Origin: an uncultured Dysgonomonas sp.
Lineage (GTDB): Bacteria; Bacteroidota; Bacteroidia; Bacteroidales; Dysgonomonadaceae
Direction of reading: 5' to 3'
Assembly: GCA_900556485.1 (NCBI GenBank)
Contig: USOX01000001.1
Location: forward strand, 62,001 to 126,000
Length of the DNA stretch: 64,000 nt
Positions within the stretch are counted from its first letter, which is position 1. Each line of letters opens with the position of its first letter. Positions 54,495-61,819 of the stretch are shown here, one piece after another. The notes beneath the pieces are model-generated. The model made no database searches. It worked only from the letters and a program-made list of their open reading frames with translations, and was not told where the DNA came from. The position numbers and the translations under genes were made by a program.

Positions 54495-55143
54495 AAGGTA
54501 GCTTACTCTATATGTATGGATAGCAGATGAATGCAACCGAAAGCAAAATTATAGGCAAATGTTTGACTATCATGTTTATAACTTATATTTGTTTTTTGTA
54601 TCTATGTTGGATGCATCTAAATATAATGTACAATGGTAACTTTATCCAAACTTATTCTTTCTAACAGCTCTCTATACACTTGAAGAGCTAATGGCAATAC
54701 AATCCATGTATTGCTAAACCCGGGCGGTCTACTCTTGAGTCCGGCTTTATTCAAAATGATTGTCGACGAGCCAAAAAACAAAGAGACTTCCGCCTCTTTA
54801 TTTTTTTTCGTGCGCCAAAGGAGCAAGGTAATCGCACGGGTAACCCGAAATTCGCCTTTGGCTCTTCCGGCTTCCTTCCGTGCATACCTTGCCCTGCGGG
54901 GCTGTGACCACGCAAAAGATAAATCCGGCGTACCTTGAATTTCCCTTTTGCTTCAAAACCCGCTCCCGTTGGTCACAGCTTTTGAGGTCACTGAACAGCC
55001 CTTTCGTGCTGCTCCCGATGGTCGCATCCCTATCGGGCTGTTGGACAAACCTTCACTTCATCTCCCGTTGGTCGCTTCCGTTCAGGCTTGCCCGGAGGGT
55101 GGAAACGAACGGATATTTTTCCATAATTCTAAAGGAATGCTTT
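54495..55143. other. Region upstream of mobC: terminator plus GC-rich candidate oriT
   Basis: About 650 nt without a convincing gene. A hairpin AAAGAG/CTCTTT (54780-54799) is followed by a T run (54801-54808), a terminator on the plus strand. From about 54810 to 55100 the DNA is much more GC-rich, with GCAAGGTA near 54824 and its complement TACCTTGC near 54885 and several CCCGTTGG/CCCGATGG motifs. Position directly before mobC and the relaxase gene is where oriT normally lies in mobilizable Bacteroides elements. Confidence 0.5.
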
Positions 55144-55494
55144 ATGGAAAATAAGAAAAAGGATAAGACCAAAAGAGGTCGCCCCGTGAAAGAAAAAGCG
55201 AAACTAACCAATTCGATTAATCTAAAATTGACCGAAGCGGATTTCAATTCCATAAAGGAAAAGGCAGAAAAGTTGGGTATGAAAGCTACACAATATGTGC
55301 GGGAAATGACATTAAAAGGAGGTATTAAATCCCGCTTCACTTTGGAAGAACTCGACATGATGCGAAAGCTATCGGGTATGGCTAATAACCTGAATCAGAT
55401 AGCTAAACAGGCAAATACTTATGGGTATTCCAATACAGCTTTGGATGTAATAATAATATTGGAACAACTAAAAAAGCTGCTGCATGATCGCTAA
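55144..55494 (+). CDS. mobC: MobC-type relaxosome protein
   Basis: 116 residues from ATG 55144; the longer open frame from 54880 runs through the GC-rich candidate oriT and is rejected. The sequence has a basic N-terminus, a ribbon-helix-helix-like part (NSINLKLTEADFNSIKEKAE) and the MobC-type phrase LSGMANNLNQIAKQAN. It would assist the relaxase at oriT. It overlaps the relaxase gene by 11 nt. Confidence 0.88.
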   Translation: MENKKKDKTKRGRPVKEKAKLTNSINLKLTEADFNSIKEKAEKLGMKATQYVREMTLKGGIKSRFTLEELDMMRKLSGMANNLNQIAKQANTYGYSNTALDVIIILEQLKKLLHDR

Positions 55495-56719
55495 GAATAT
55501 AAAAGGAAAATCGTTTAAAGGTTGTGTTTCATATGTAATGAATGATACGGCAACAATCCTTGAAGCAGAAGGTATTTGGGCGGATAATACAAAGAATATT
55601 ATCCGCAGCTTTGCCATACAACGCTCAGGCAGGAAAGAAATAAAACAGCCTGTAGGCCATATTCCTATATCGTTTTCACCAGAGGATAAAGACCGTATGA
55701 CGAATGAATTTATGGTACAGCTTGCCAAAGAATACATGCTGGAAATGGGTATCAAGAATACACAATATGTCATAGTACGGCATGATAATACAGAAAATCC
55801 GCATCTGCATATTGTATATAACAGGATTAATAATGACTTGAAATTAATATCTGTCAATCACGATTATAAACGGAATATTAAGGTTTGCAAGAAGCTAAAA
55901 GATAAATATAACCTGACTTATGGTAAGGGAAAAGAAAAGGTAAAGCGGGAAAAGCTTGATAATCAGGATAAGGTAAAGTATAAAATCCACGATGCGATTA
56001 AGGCTGTTTTACCATACTGTAAAACCCCGAACGAATTAAAATCAATACTCAATCAAGTGGGTATTGAAACGGAATTTAAACTTAAAAGAACAACCGGAGA
56101 GATTGAAGGTATATCTTTCCAGTATGGAGATATTGCTTTCAAAGGTTCGCAGATTGATAGGAAATTCAGTTATAGAAATCTAAAAAAAGAGTTCATCAAG
56201 ACCCAACAGACACAAGAAAATAGCATACAGGAAGAACAAAAACAGAAAACGAACCAAGCTCAACGACAAGCCATAGAAAAACCAAAAGCGGAAAGTGTTC
56301 CGACTATCGGAGGAATCAGATTAACCAAAGAACAGTTCAAAACACTTAAAGATGGTGGGTATATTTACCTTGAAAATATGCAAAAGAAAGACGGAACTAA
56401 GCTATCGGCTTATGTGTTTTTCGATGATAAAATGACTAAGCCGTTATTTACAAAACAGCAACCCGAATCATTCACGAAGTACGGTAAATATGAAATGCGA
56501 CTGATGGATAAGATGAGAATTGAAGCAGGGTTTGTAACCCATGCAAAAGTGAAATGGTATGGTGGAGGGTATGCCTATCCGTATTTGTGGAAAGTGAATA
56601 AAGCGGATAATGAGTATAAGGAAGCATGGGGTAATCCGAGAGTGGAAAAAGATAGCAAACTTAAAAATAAGCCAAAATTATCTGCAATTTCGAAGATAAA
56701 TAAAGGGCGGAAAATGTAA
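55484..56719 (+). CDS. HUH relaxase / mobilization nuclease (MobA/VirD2-like)
   Basis: 411 residues. The relaxase motif is VRHDNTENPHLHIVYNRI with the metal-binding His100, His107 and His109; the likely nucleophile Tyr lies near the N-terminus. The C-terminal region beyond about residue 250 is Lys/Gln-rich and has an extra globular part (about 265-400). It nicks oriT and pilots the strand through a helper conjugation channel. Coupled to mobC. Confidence 0.92.
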   Translation: MIAKNIKGKSFKGCVSYVMNDTATILEAEGIWADNTKNIIRSFAIQRSGRKEIKQPVGHIPISFSPEDKDRMTNEFMVQLAKEYMLEMGIKNTQYVIVRHDNTENPHLHIVYNRINNDLKLISVNHDYKRNIKVCKKLKDKYNLTYGKGKEKVKREKLDNQDKVKYKIHDAIKAVLPYCKTPNELKSILNQVGIETEFKLKRTTGEIEGISFQYGDIAFKGSQIDRKFSYRNLKKEFIKTQQTQENSIQEEQKQKTNQAQRQAIEKPKAESVPTIGGIRLTKEQFKTLKDGGYIYLENMQKKDGTKLSAYVFFDDKMTKPLFTKQQPESFTKYGKYEMRLMDKMRIEAGFVTHAKVKWYGGGYAYPYLWKVNKADNEYKEAWGNPRVEKDSKLKNKPKLSAISKINKGRKM

Positions 56720-56744
56720 GTTGTTAAAAATACTTATGCACTTT

Positions 56745-56776
56745 TTTGTTATAATCAACTGTTATCAATACATTTG
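56745..56776 (+). promoter_or_regulatory. Consensus promoter of the cargo operon
   Basis: TTTG (56745-56748), 20-nt spacer, TACATTTG (56769-56776). Predicted start near 56783, with a small inverted repeat TCAAT-N6-ATTGA (56786-56801) at the leader, a candidate autoregulatory site for the first gene. Confidence 0.75.
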
Positions 56777-56800
56777 CATCTCATGTCAATAATTTGATTG

Positions 56801-57004
56801 ATGAAACAAATAAATAGATTAAAGGTCGTATTAGTTGAACAGCAACGTACTGGTAAATGGCTTGCTGAAACGTTAGGGAGAAATGAAGCTACCGTTTCTC
56901 GTTGGTGTACGAATGAGACCCAACCATCATTAGAGACACTCGCAGAAATAGCTAAAGTTTTGAATGTAGATATTAAAGATTTACTCATTTCAACAAAAAA
57001 ATGA
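56801..57004 (+). CDS. XRE-family helix-turn-helix regulator (cargo gene 1)
   Basis: 67 residues from ATG 56801. Single Cro/C1-type HTH: GKWLAETLGRNEATVSRWCT followed by PSLETLAEIAKVLNVDIKDL. It resembles C-protein-like controllers of restriction-modification systems in size and position, directly before a methylase gene whose ATG overlaps its stop (ATGA at 57001-57004). Likely autorepressor or timing control. Confidence 0.85.
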   Translation: MKQINRLKVVLVEQQRTGKWLAETLGRNEATVSRWCTNETQPSLETLAEIAKVLNVDIKDLLISTKK

Positions 57005-58092
57005 TAGTGAATTTGCAAGAAGAAATAAAAAAATTCCCTACAACAAGATATCAAGGAAGTAAAAGAAAAATTCTTCCTTGGATCTATGATTGTCTTAAAG
57101 ATATAGAGTTTAATACGGTTTTGGATGCTTTTGGAGGGAGTGGAATGGTAAGCTACCTATTTAAGAAAATGGGAAAATCAGTGACTTTTAATGATATTCT
57201 TCAATTTAACAAAATCATTGGAGAATCAATAATATCAAATAATGAGTATATTTTAACAGATTCAGATGTACAACATATTTTGAGCAAAAAGGAAAAAATA
57301 AAAACTTTCATTGCAGATAATTTCCAAGGAATATATTATTTGGAGGAAGAGAATATTTGGATTGATACTATTGTACATAATATCAAAAATTTAGATAATA
57401 AATATACAGGAGATGAATTGAAATATAAAAAAGCAATTGCATATAATGCATTATTCCAATCATGTTTAACCAAAAGACCGTATAATCTTTTTCACAGGAA
57501 GAATCTTGAAATGAGAACCAGAGATGTTCAACGCAACTTTGGGAATAAAACCACTTGGGAAACGCCTTTCCAAAACCATTTTAAAAAGTTTGTATTTGAA
57601 ATTAATCAATCAGTTTATAAATCTGAAATGCCATGCTACTCAACAAATAAAGATGTATTCGAAATAGAGGATGTTGGATATGATCTGGTTTATATTGATT
57701 CACCATATATTAAAAAGAATGATGGGCGCAATGAAAGTTCTGATTATTTAAAATGTTACCATTTTTTAGAAGGGATTTCCAAATATGATGATTGGTATGA
57801 TTTAATTGATAATAATACTATTAATAAGCGTATAAAGAAAGATATTATGCCTAATTATTTCACACCCAGAGAGGCTTTAACTACATTTGAAAGATTAATT
57901 GAAAAGTTTCAAAATAGCATTATTGTGATTTCATATAAATACGGAGGGAGCCCTTCTATTGAAGAACTTGCAGATATGTTACATAGATACAAGCCACAAA
58001 TACGGATTCATGACAAACACTACAAATACGCCCTCAATAAACAAAACGGAAATGCGGTTTTAAATAGAGAATATATTTTAATAGGATACTGA
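57001..58092 (+). CDS. Dam-like N6-adenine DNA methyltransferase (cargo gene 2)
   Basis: 363 residues. The D12-class layout is clear: TRYQGSKRKILPWIYD at the start, the SAM motif DAFGGSGMVS (Phe44), and the catalytic DSPY at residues 233-236 (a variant of DPPY with Ser). Target sequence not predictable. No restriction endonuclease of recognisable family adjoins it. Immediately followed (1 nt) by the two-TM protein gene, so part of one transcript. Confidence 0.92.
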   Translation: MIVNLQEEIKKFPTTRYQGSKRKILPWIYDCLKDIEFNTVLDAFGGSGMVSYLFKKMGKSVTFNDILQFNKIIGESIISNNEYILTDSDVQHILSKKEKIKTFIADNFQGIYYLEEENIWIDTIVHNIKNLDNKYTGDELKYKKAIAYNALFQSCLTKRPYNLFHRKNLEMRTRDVQRNFGNKTTWETPFQNHFKKFVFEINQSVYKSEMPCYSTNKDVFEIEDVGYDLVYIDSPYIKKNDGRNESSDYLKCYHFLEGISKYDDWYDLIDNNTINKRIKKDIMPNYFTPREALTTFERLIEKFQNSIIVISYKYGGSPSIEELADMLHRYKPQIRIHDKHYKYALNKQNGNAVLNREYILIGY

Positions 58093-58093
58093 T

Positions 58094-58804
58094 ATGAATA
58101 TCTTTAAAACAAACATTAAGATTAGAGCTACAATTATTGTTATAGCATGTCTGATATTGGCTACCATTGGAATTTGGTTATTATATGCAAATACCAGTGA
58201 TGCTAAAGTATCTGCAATACTCGGCAGCTTATTTGCTGGATTAATAGTAGCAATAATACAGTTTATTATAGCATGGCAGGATTATAAACAAACAGAAAAA
58301 TTAAAAGAACTTGAACTGATAGAAGTTTTATATAGTCGGGATAGCCGTGCATTTTATGAGAAATACATAAAACGGTCTCAACGAAAAATTAACATGATGG
58401 GAGTAACTGCAAGTCGGTTTTTTAATGATTTTGCAGACGATAGTCCAAATGCACCTAAAGAAGCACAAATCTTATTAGATGCATTACGTCGGGGTGTAAA
58501 AGTGAGGATTTTACTTCCTGAATCTGATTATATTGAGAATATTAACAAGAAACAGGATGTAGATAAAGTAAAGCAAAGGGTTATTGAAATAAATAAAAAA
58601 TATCCAAGTTATTCTTTAGAAGTTAAATATTTCAATCATACACCTGCGCATAGTATATTTAATGTTGATGACAAATGTATAGTTGGACCAGTTTTCCCAG
58701 AACTTGAAAGTAAATATACACCTGCTCTCTATCTACGAAATTCCAGTCCTATAGCCAATAAATACCTAACTTATTTTGAATATGAATGGAATAGGGCGGA
58801 ATGA
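58094..58804 (+). CDS. Two-TM protein with degenerate phospholipase-D-like domain (cargo gene 3)
   Basis: 236 residues: two transmembrane helices, about 12-32 and 40-60, then a cytoplasmic domain with the PLD-type order: INMMGVTASRFFNDF, an LLDALRRGVKVRILLPESD strand-helix, and PAHSIFNVDDKCIVGP around His186. The HxKx4D signature is degenerate: His186 and Asp193 are present but Ile188 replaces Lys, and only one half-motif is seen. The C-terminus (TPALYLRNSS) is like DUF5919-type proteins. Membrane-anchored effector or sensor is an inference. Confidence 0.75.
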   Translation: MNIFKTNIKIRATIIVIACLILATIGIWLLYANTSDAKVSAILGSLFAGLIVAIIQFIIAWQDYKQTEKLKELELIEVLYSRDSRAFYEKYIKRSQRKINMMGVTASRFFNDFADDSPNAPKEAQILLDALRRGVKVRILLPESDYIENINKKQDVDKVKQRVIEINKKYPSYSLEVKYFNHTPAHSIFNVDDKCIVGPVFPELESKYTPALYLRNSSPIANKYLTYFEYEWNRAE

Positions 58805-59783
58805 TAAAAAAGGAAAAATAATCTCTTTCCCTAGAGTTCATATTACCCTAATTGGTATGAATAGTGGCGGATATCGAATTAATGGTAGTATTGGATTTTC
58901 GATATCTTCACCAGAGATAGAAGTTTACTATGAGAAATCTAATAATATAGAAATTTTCGATGAAAGAGAATTAATGTTCACGAAGCAGGAAAAAGATAGA
59001 CTATACAATGTTTTAATTGAAACCACAAAAAAGTTATCTTTAAAAAATAAAATTAGATGCATTATTAAAGGTTATGCATTACCTCATTATGGATTAGGTT
59101 CAAATACGGCAATATATATGTCATGTATTGAAGCATTGTTGATATTAAATGAGGTAAAATATAATCAGAATGATATAGTTGCATATTCTAAAAGAGGCGG
59201 AACATCTGGAATTGGTATAAATACCTATTTTGAGGGTGGATTTATTTTTGATGTTGGAATAAAAAGCAATGAACAATCGCTTAACCCATCCTCTATTGCT
59301 GATAGAAATGGAAAAACACCATTAGTAATACATAAGTGTAAATTGCCTGATTGGGAAATTGGTATCTGTATACCAAAATATATTCAAAATAAATCAGAAC
59401 AGGAAGAGGTAGATTTTTTTAAAACATATTGTCCCATCGAAAAAAAATCTATTGAAAGTATTTTATATGAGGCAGTTTATGGGGTCACTTCTTCAATACT
59501 TGAAAATGATTATGATGTTTTCTGTCAATCTATAAATACAATCCAATCTACACAATGGAAGTATTTAGAACGACTTTTATATGGAGAGACATTGATTGAA
59601 TTAGAACAAAAAATTAAAATATTAGGTGCTGATTGTGTTGGAATGTCAAGTTTAGGACCTACGCTATTTTTTACAGGAAATAATATCAGTGCCATCACTG
59701 AAAAAATTTCTCATGAAACTCCTGAAATAATTTGTTATTGTACATCGTTCAACAATAAAGGAAGGATAATTAATCATGACTGA
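58782..59783 (+). CDS. GHMP-superfamily protein resembling beta-RFAP synthase (cargo gene 4)
   Basis: 333 residues from ATG 58782 (a TTG two codons earlier is less likely). The GHMP fold is shown by RVHITLIGMNSGGYRINGSI at the start and GLGSNT at residues 104-109. The pattern RGGTSGIGINTYFEGGF (from Arg138) and LPDWEIGICIP, then CVGMSSLGPTLFF near the end, are strongly like archaeal beta-ribofuranosylaminobenzene 5'-phosphate synthase, which makes a C-riboside from PRPP. A bacterial, element-borne homologue is unexpected. Overlaps both neighbours (23 and 8 nt). Confidence 0.75.
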   Translation: MNGIGRNDKKGKIISFPRVHITLIGMNSGGYRINGSIGFSISSPEIEVYYEKSNNIEIFDERELMFTKQEKDRLYNVLIETTKKLSLKNKIRCIIKGYALPHYGLGSNTAIYMSCIEALLILNEVKYNQNDIVAYSKRGGTSGIGINTYFEGGFIFDVGIKSNEQSLNPSSIADRNGKTPLVIHKCKLPDWEIGICIPKYIQNKSEQEEVDFFKTYCPIEKKSIESILYEAVYGVTSSILENDYDVFCQSINTIQSTQWKYLERLLYGETLIELEQKIKILGADCVGMSSLGPTLFFTGNNISAITEKISHETPEIICYCTSFNNKGRIINHD

Positions 59784-61353
59784 TATCACATTTATCACAT
59801 CTAATCCGACCAAACTTGCACATGCTAGACACTTATGCATAGGATATGATGTTAACATATTGCAATATAAGAAATTGTTCTATGGTATAGGATATGAAGA
59901 ACCTCGTTTATTTGATAGAGAAAAATTGTTAGAAGAAAGTTTTAATGATGCTATTACACGGTGGAAAAAAAATGTTTCAAATTACGGGGACAGATTATTC
60001 TTTATAGAAGATACATCTGTAAGAATTGATGCATTGAGCAATGATAATGATGAAGTTCCCGGAGTTGATGTGAAATATTGGATGCAATCACATAATTTTG
60101 TCCAATTAGATAAAGAACTAAAAAAAAGGGGAAATAACAGAAAAGTGAGTGTTTCTTCTCACATTATATTATTTTTAACGAATGAACTAAAGAAGAAATT
60201 AAAAACAGAAAAAGATCATATTCTTTTTAAAAGTACTTCGTATGGTACAATTGTTCAGAAAGAGCAAAAATTTGACACCCAAATTCTTTATCCTTGGTTA
60301 GATAATAAAACTTTTAACAAATGGTTTGTCCCTGATGGATTTAATATGCCAATTAGTATGTTGGCTATTTCGGAAGCAGACAAGAGTGACTTTAGAAAAG
60401 GAGCATTTGAACAATTGCTCAATTTTTTAAAAGAACATGAAATAATAAAACCTATCAAAAAAGTTTCACCTATCCCTAGACTACATTTTAATCCTTTATA
60501 TATAGTTTGTGGTCCAACATGTGCCGGAAAATCAACTATAGGAAAGTTATTGCTAGAAAAATATGATTATTATCATATTGAAGCAAGTGATTTCATGACT
60601 TTAAGATATTTTGAAACGCATGGAACTAAATTTTCTGTTGATAAAAATATTTTTGCGGCAGAATTATTAAAGGTAAATCCATTATTCGTTGTAGAAAGTA
60701 CGATAAATTATATTATATCTAAAAAAATATTTGACAATTTTATCATTACGGGTTTTAGAACACCTGAGGAGGTGGAAAGTTTCTTTAAGATGTTTCTCTC
60801 ACAAAATATGAAGCGAATATATATTACTGCGGATTCAACGATAAGATATGATAGATGGGTAAAACGTCAAAGAGATATGATTGATTATACTCCAGAAAGA
60901 TTTGAGAAAATTAATAAACTTCAAGAAGAAATGGGTTTGTTCAAAATAAAAGAAATGAAGAATACAATCCAATATGAAAATAATAAAGAAGGTTTACCTG
61001 CATTATATAACGATTTCCAACAAAATATTATAAAGATGCCTCCAACATCTAAAGAAATTGATATAAATTTAATTATATCCACATCCAGAATATCTTTAGA
61101 GAAAGCTATTTTTTTCATATTGGCGATTGAATATAGGAAAAATGAGTCTTTATATCATACTACAACTGAAATATCTCATTTAATCAATAATACTTTTAAA
61201 GGATTTAAGAAAAATAAAAATAATATTAGTAGATATTTCAATCAGGCATATTATCCATATTATGAGATAAAAAAAGAACATGGGAAAAATAAGTATAAAC
61301 TTTCTCCAACGGGATATTCTGAAGCCGTTTTTATGATGCGTAATATGAAATAG
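59776..61353 (+). CDS. Fusion of Ham1-like NTP pyrophosphatase, P-loop kinase and winged-helix-like domain (cargo gene 5)
   Basis: 525 residues. Residues 1-215 resemble Ham1/RdgB: TSNPTKLAHAR at 8-18 (the substrate-binding [T/S]xNxxK) and EDTSVRIDAL from Glu78, PGVDVKYW and a C-terminal FRKGAFEQLLNFL like the family's SHR-region helix. Residues about 235-400 are a P-loop kinase with Walker A GPTCAGKST at 246-254 and an Arg-rich lid (RYDRWVKRQRDM). The last 90 residues look like a winged helix (TTEISHLINNTFKGF, YKLSPTGYSEAVF). Such a fusion would couple hydrolysis or sensing of unusual NTPs to a phosphotransfer. Confidence 0.8.
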   Translation: MTDITFITSNPTKLAHARHLCIGYDVNILQYKKLFYGIGYEEPRLFDREKLLEESFNDAITRWKKNVSNYGDRLFFIEDTSVRIDALSNDNDEVPGVDVKYWMQSHNFVQLDKELKKRGNNRKVSVSSHIILFLTNELKKKLKTEKDHILFKSTSYGTIVQKEQKFDTQILYPWLDNKTFNKWFVPDGFNMPISMLAISEADKSDFRKGAFEQLLNFLKEHEIIKPIKKVSPIPRLHFNPLYIVCGPTCAGKSTIGKLLLEKYDYYHIEASDFMTLRYFETHGTKFSVDKNIFAAELLKVNPLFVVESTINYIISKKIFDNFIITGFRTPEEVESFFKMFLSQNMKRIYITADSTIRYDRWVKRQRDMIDYTPERFEKINKLQEEMGLFKIKEMKNTIQYENNKEGLPALYNDFQQNIIKMPPTSKEIDINLIISTSRISLEKAIFFILAIEYRKNESLYHTTTEISHLINNTFKGFKKNKNNISRYFNQAYYPYYEIKKEHGKNKYKLSPTGYSEAVFMMRNMK

Positions 61354-61506
61354 CAAGAAGATATTGCTTTCCGAGAATAATGCTATAAAATAAATTGGAA
61401 ATATCAGATTTAATATTATTTGTAAAATAAAACATTTACCTATCTTTGTAATAGGGTTATTTGATACATGTAAAATCTATGCAAATAGATGTTGAAAGAA
61501 CCGTTG
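61354..61506. other. Right end of the element, non-coding
   Basis: About 150 AT-rich nt with only a weak hairpin AGCAA/TTGCT (61352-61368) after the last cargo gene; no strong terminator seen. Confidence 0.5.
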
Positions 61507-61520
61507 CCAAATCGTTACCT
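61507..61520 (+). repeat. Right copy of the subterminal direct repeat of the element
   Basis: CCAAATCGTTACCT, identical to 48274-48287 and in the same orientation; 60 nt from the right junction. Confidence 0.7.
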
Positions 61521-61579
61521 CGTAAAAAAATACTCTTCTTAACTCTTTGTAAAAGAGACTATAAAATCAATTTGACTGC

Positions 61580-61587
61580 TATCTGAA
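61580..61587 (+). other. Putative attR crossover repeat
   Basis: TATCTGAA, identical to 48131-48138. Immediately followed by the resumed hydrolase reading frame. Confidence 0.55.
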
Positions 61588-61729
61588 AGAGATAGAAGCA
61601 TTTCTGGATAAATTTGTGTCAGGAAAGCAATCTTTGATTGTTCGTACAGAAGAAATGCAAATAGGTAAGCCGGAAATGAATAAAGAGTTTGAATTGACAG
61701 ATTATATAAGGTCTAACTTTGGTGAATAA
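61588..61729 (+). pseudogene. Displaced C-terminal part of the alpha/beta-hydrolase gene
   Basis: The frame shared with TATCTGAA reads ...YLKEIEAFLDKFVSGKQSLI, then VRTEEMQIGKPEMNKEFELT and DYIRSNFGE before TAA (61727-61729). This resembles the normal C-terminus of exported alpha/beta hydrolases related to the product of 47339-48181 and, joined to RAMDLYL at 48131, restores their expected length. There is no start codon of its own context, and an upstream stop at 61562. Strong evidence for insertion of the element in that gene. Confidence 0.75.
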
Positions 61730-61746
61730 ACAAAAACAGACAGCAT

Positions 61747-61778
61747 TTTGATGCTAAAACTAATTTTAGCTACTTTTG
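61747..61778 (+). promoter_or_regulatory. Consensus promoter of the 2-hydroxyacid dehydrogenase gene with an inverted repeat in its spacer
   Basis: TTTG (61747-61750), 20-nt spacer, TACTTTTG (61771-61778). The spacer holds GCTAAAA-CTAA-TTTTAGC (61753-61770), which could be an operator or the terminator of the hydrolase gene that once ended here. The ATG follows 41 nt after the box. Confidence 0.75.
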
Positions 61779-61819
61779 TTGTCAGGTATTAGGTAAGAAC
61801 TTTAAAGAGTATAAAGATT

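Larger units (their letters stand above)
48131..61587 (+). mobile_element. Integrative mobilizable element, about 13.4 kb, inserted in the alpha/beta-hydrolase gene
   Basis: The limits are set by the TATCTGAA repeat found at 48131-48138 and 61580-61587, exactly where the hydrolase reading frame is broken and resumes. Contents: tyrosine integrase next to the left end, small regulators of the excisionase type, a GC-rich candidate oriT, MobC and an HUH relaxase, then a five-gene cargo operon. There is no type IV secretion gene cluster, so it would need a helper for transfer. A second direct repeat pair (48274-48287, 61507-61520) lies inside both ends. Confidence 0.72.

Noticed and set aside
54617..54826. 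Minus-strand 69-codon ORF
   Set aside because: Overlaps the terminator at 54780-54808 and has no features of a real protein.
54880..55143. N-terminal extension of MobC
   Set aside because: The extension is the translated GC-rich candidate oriT; the protein proper starts with MENKKKDKTKRGRP at 55144.
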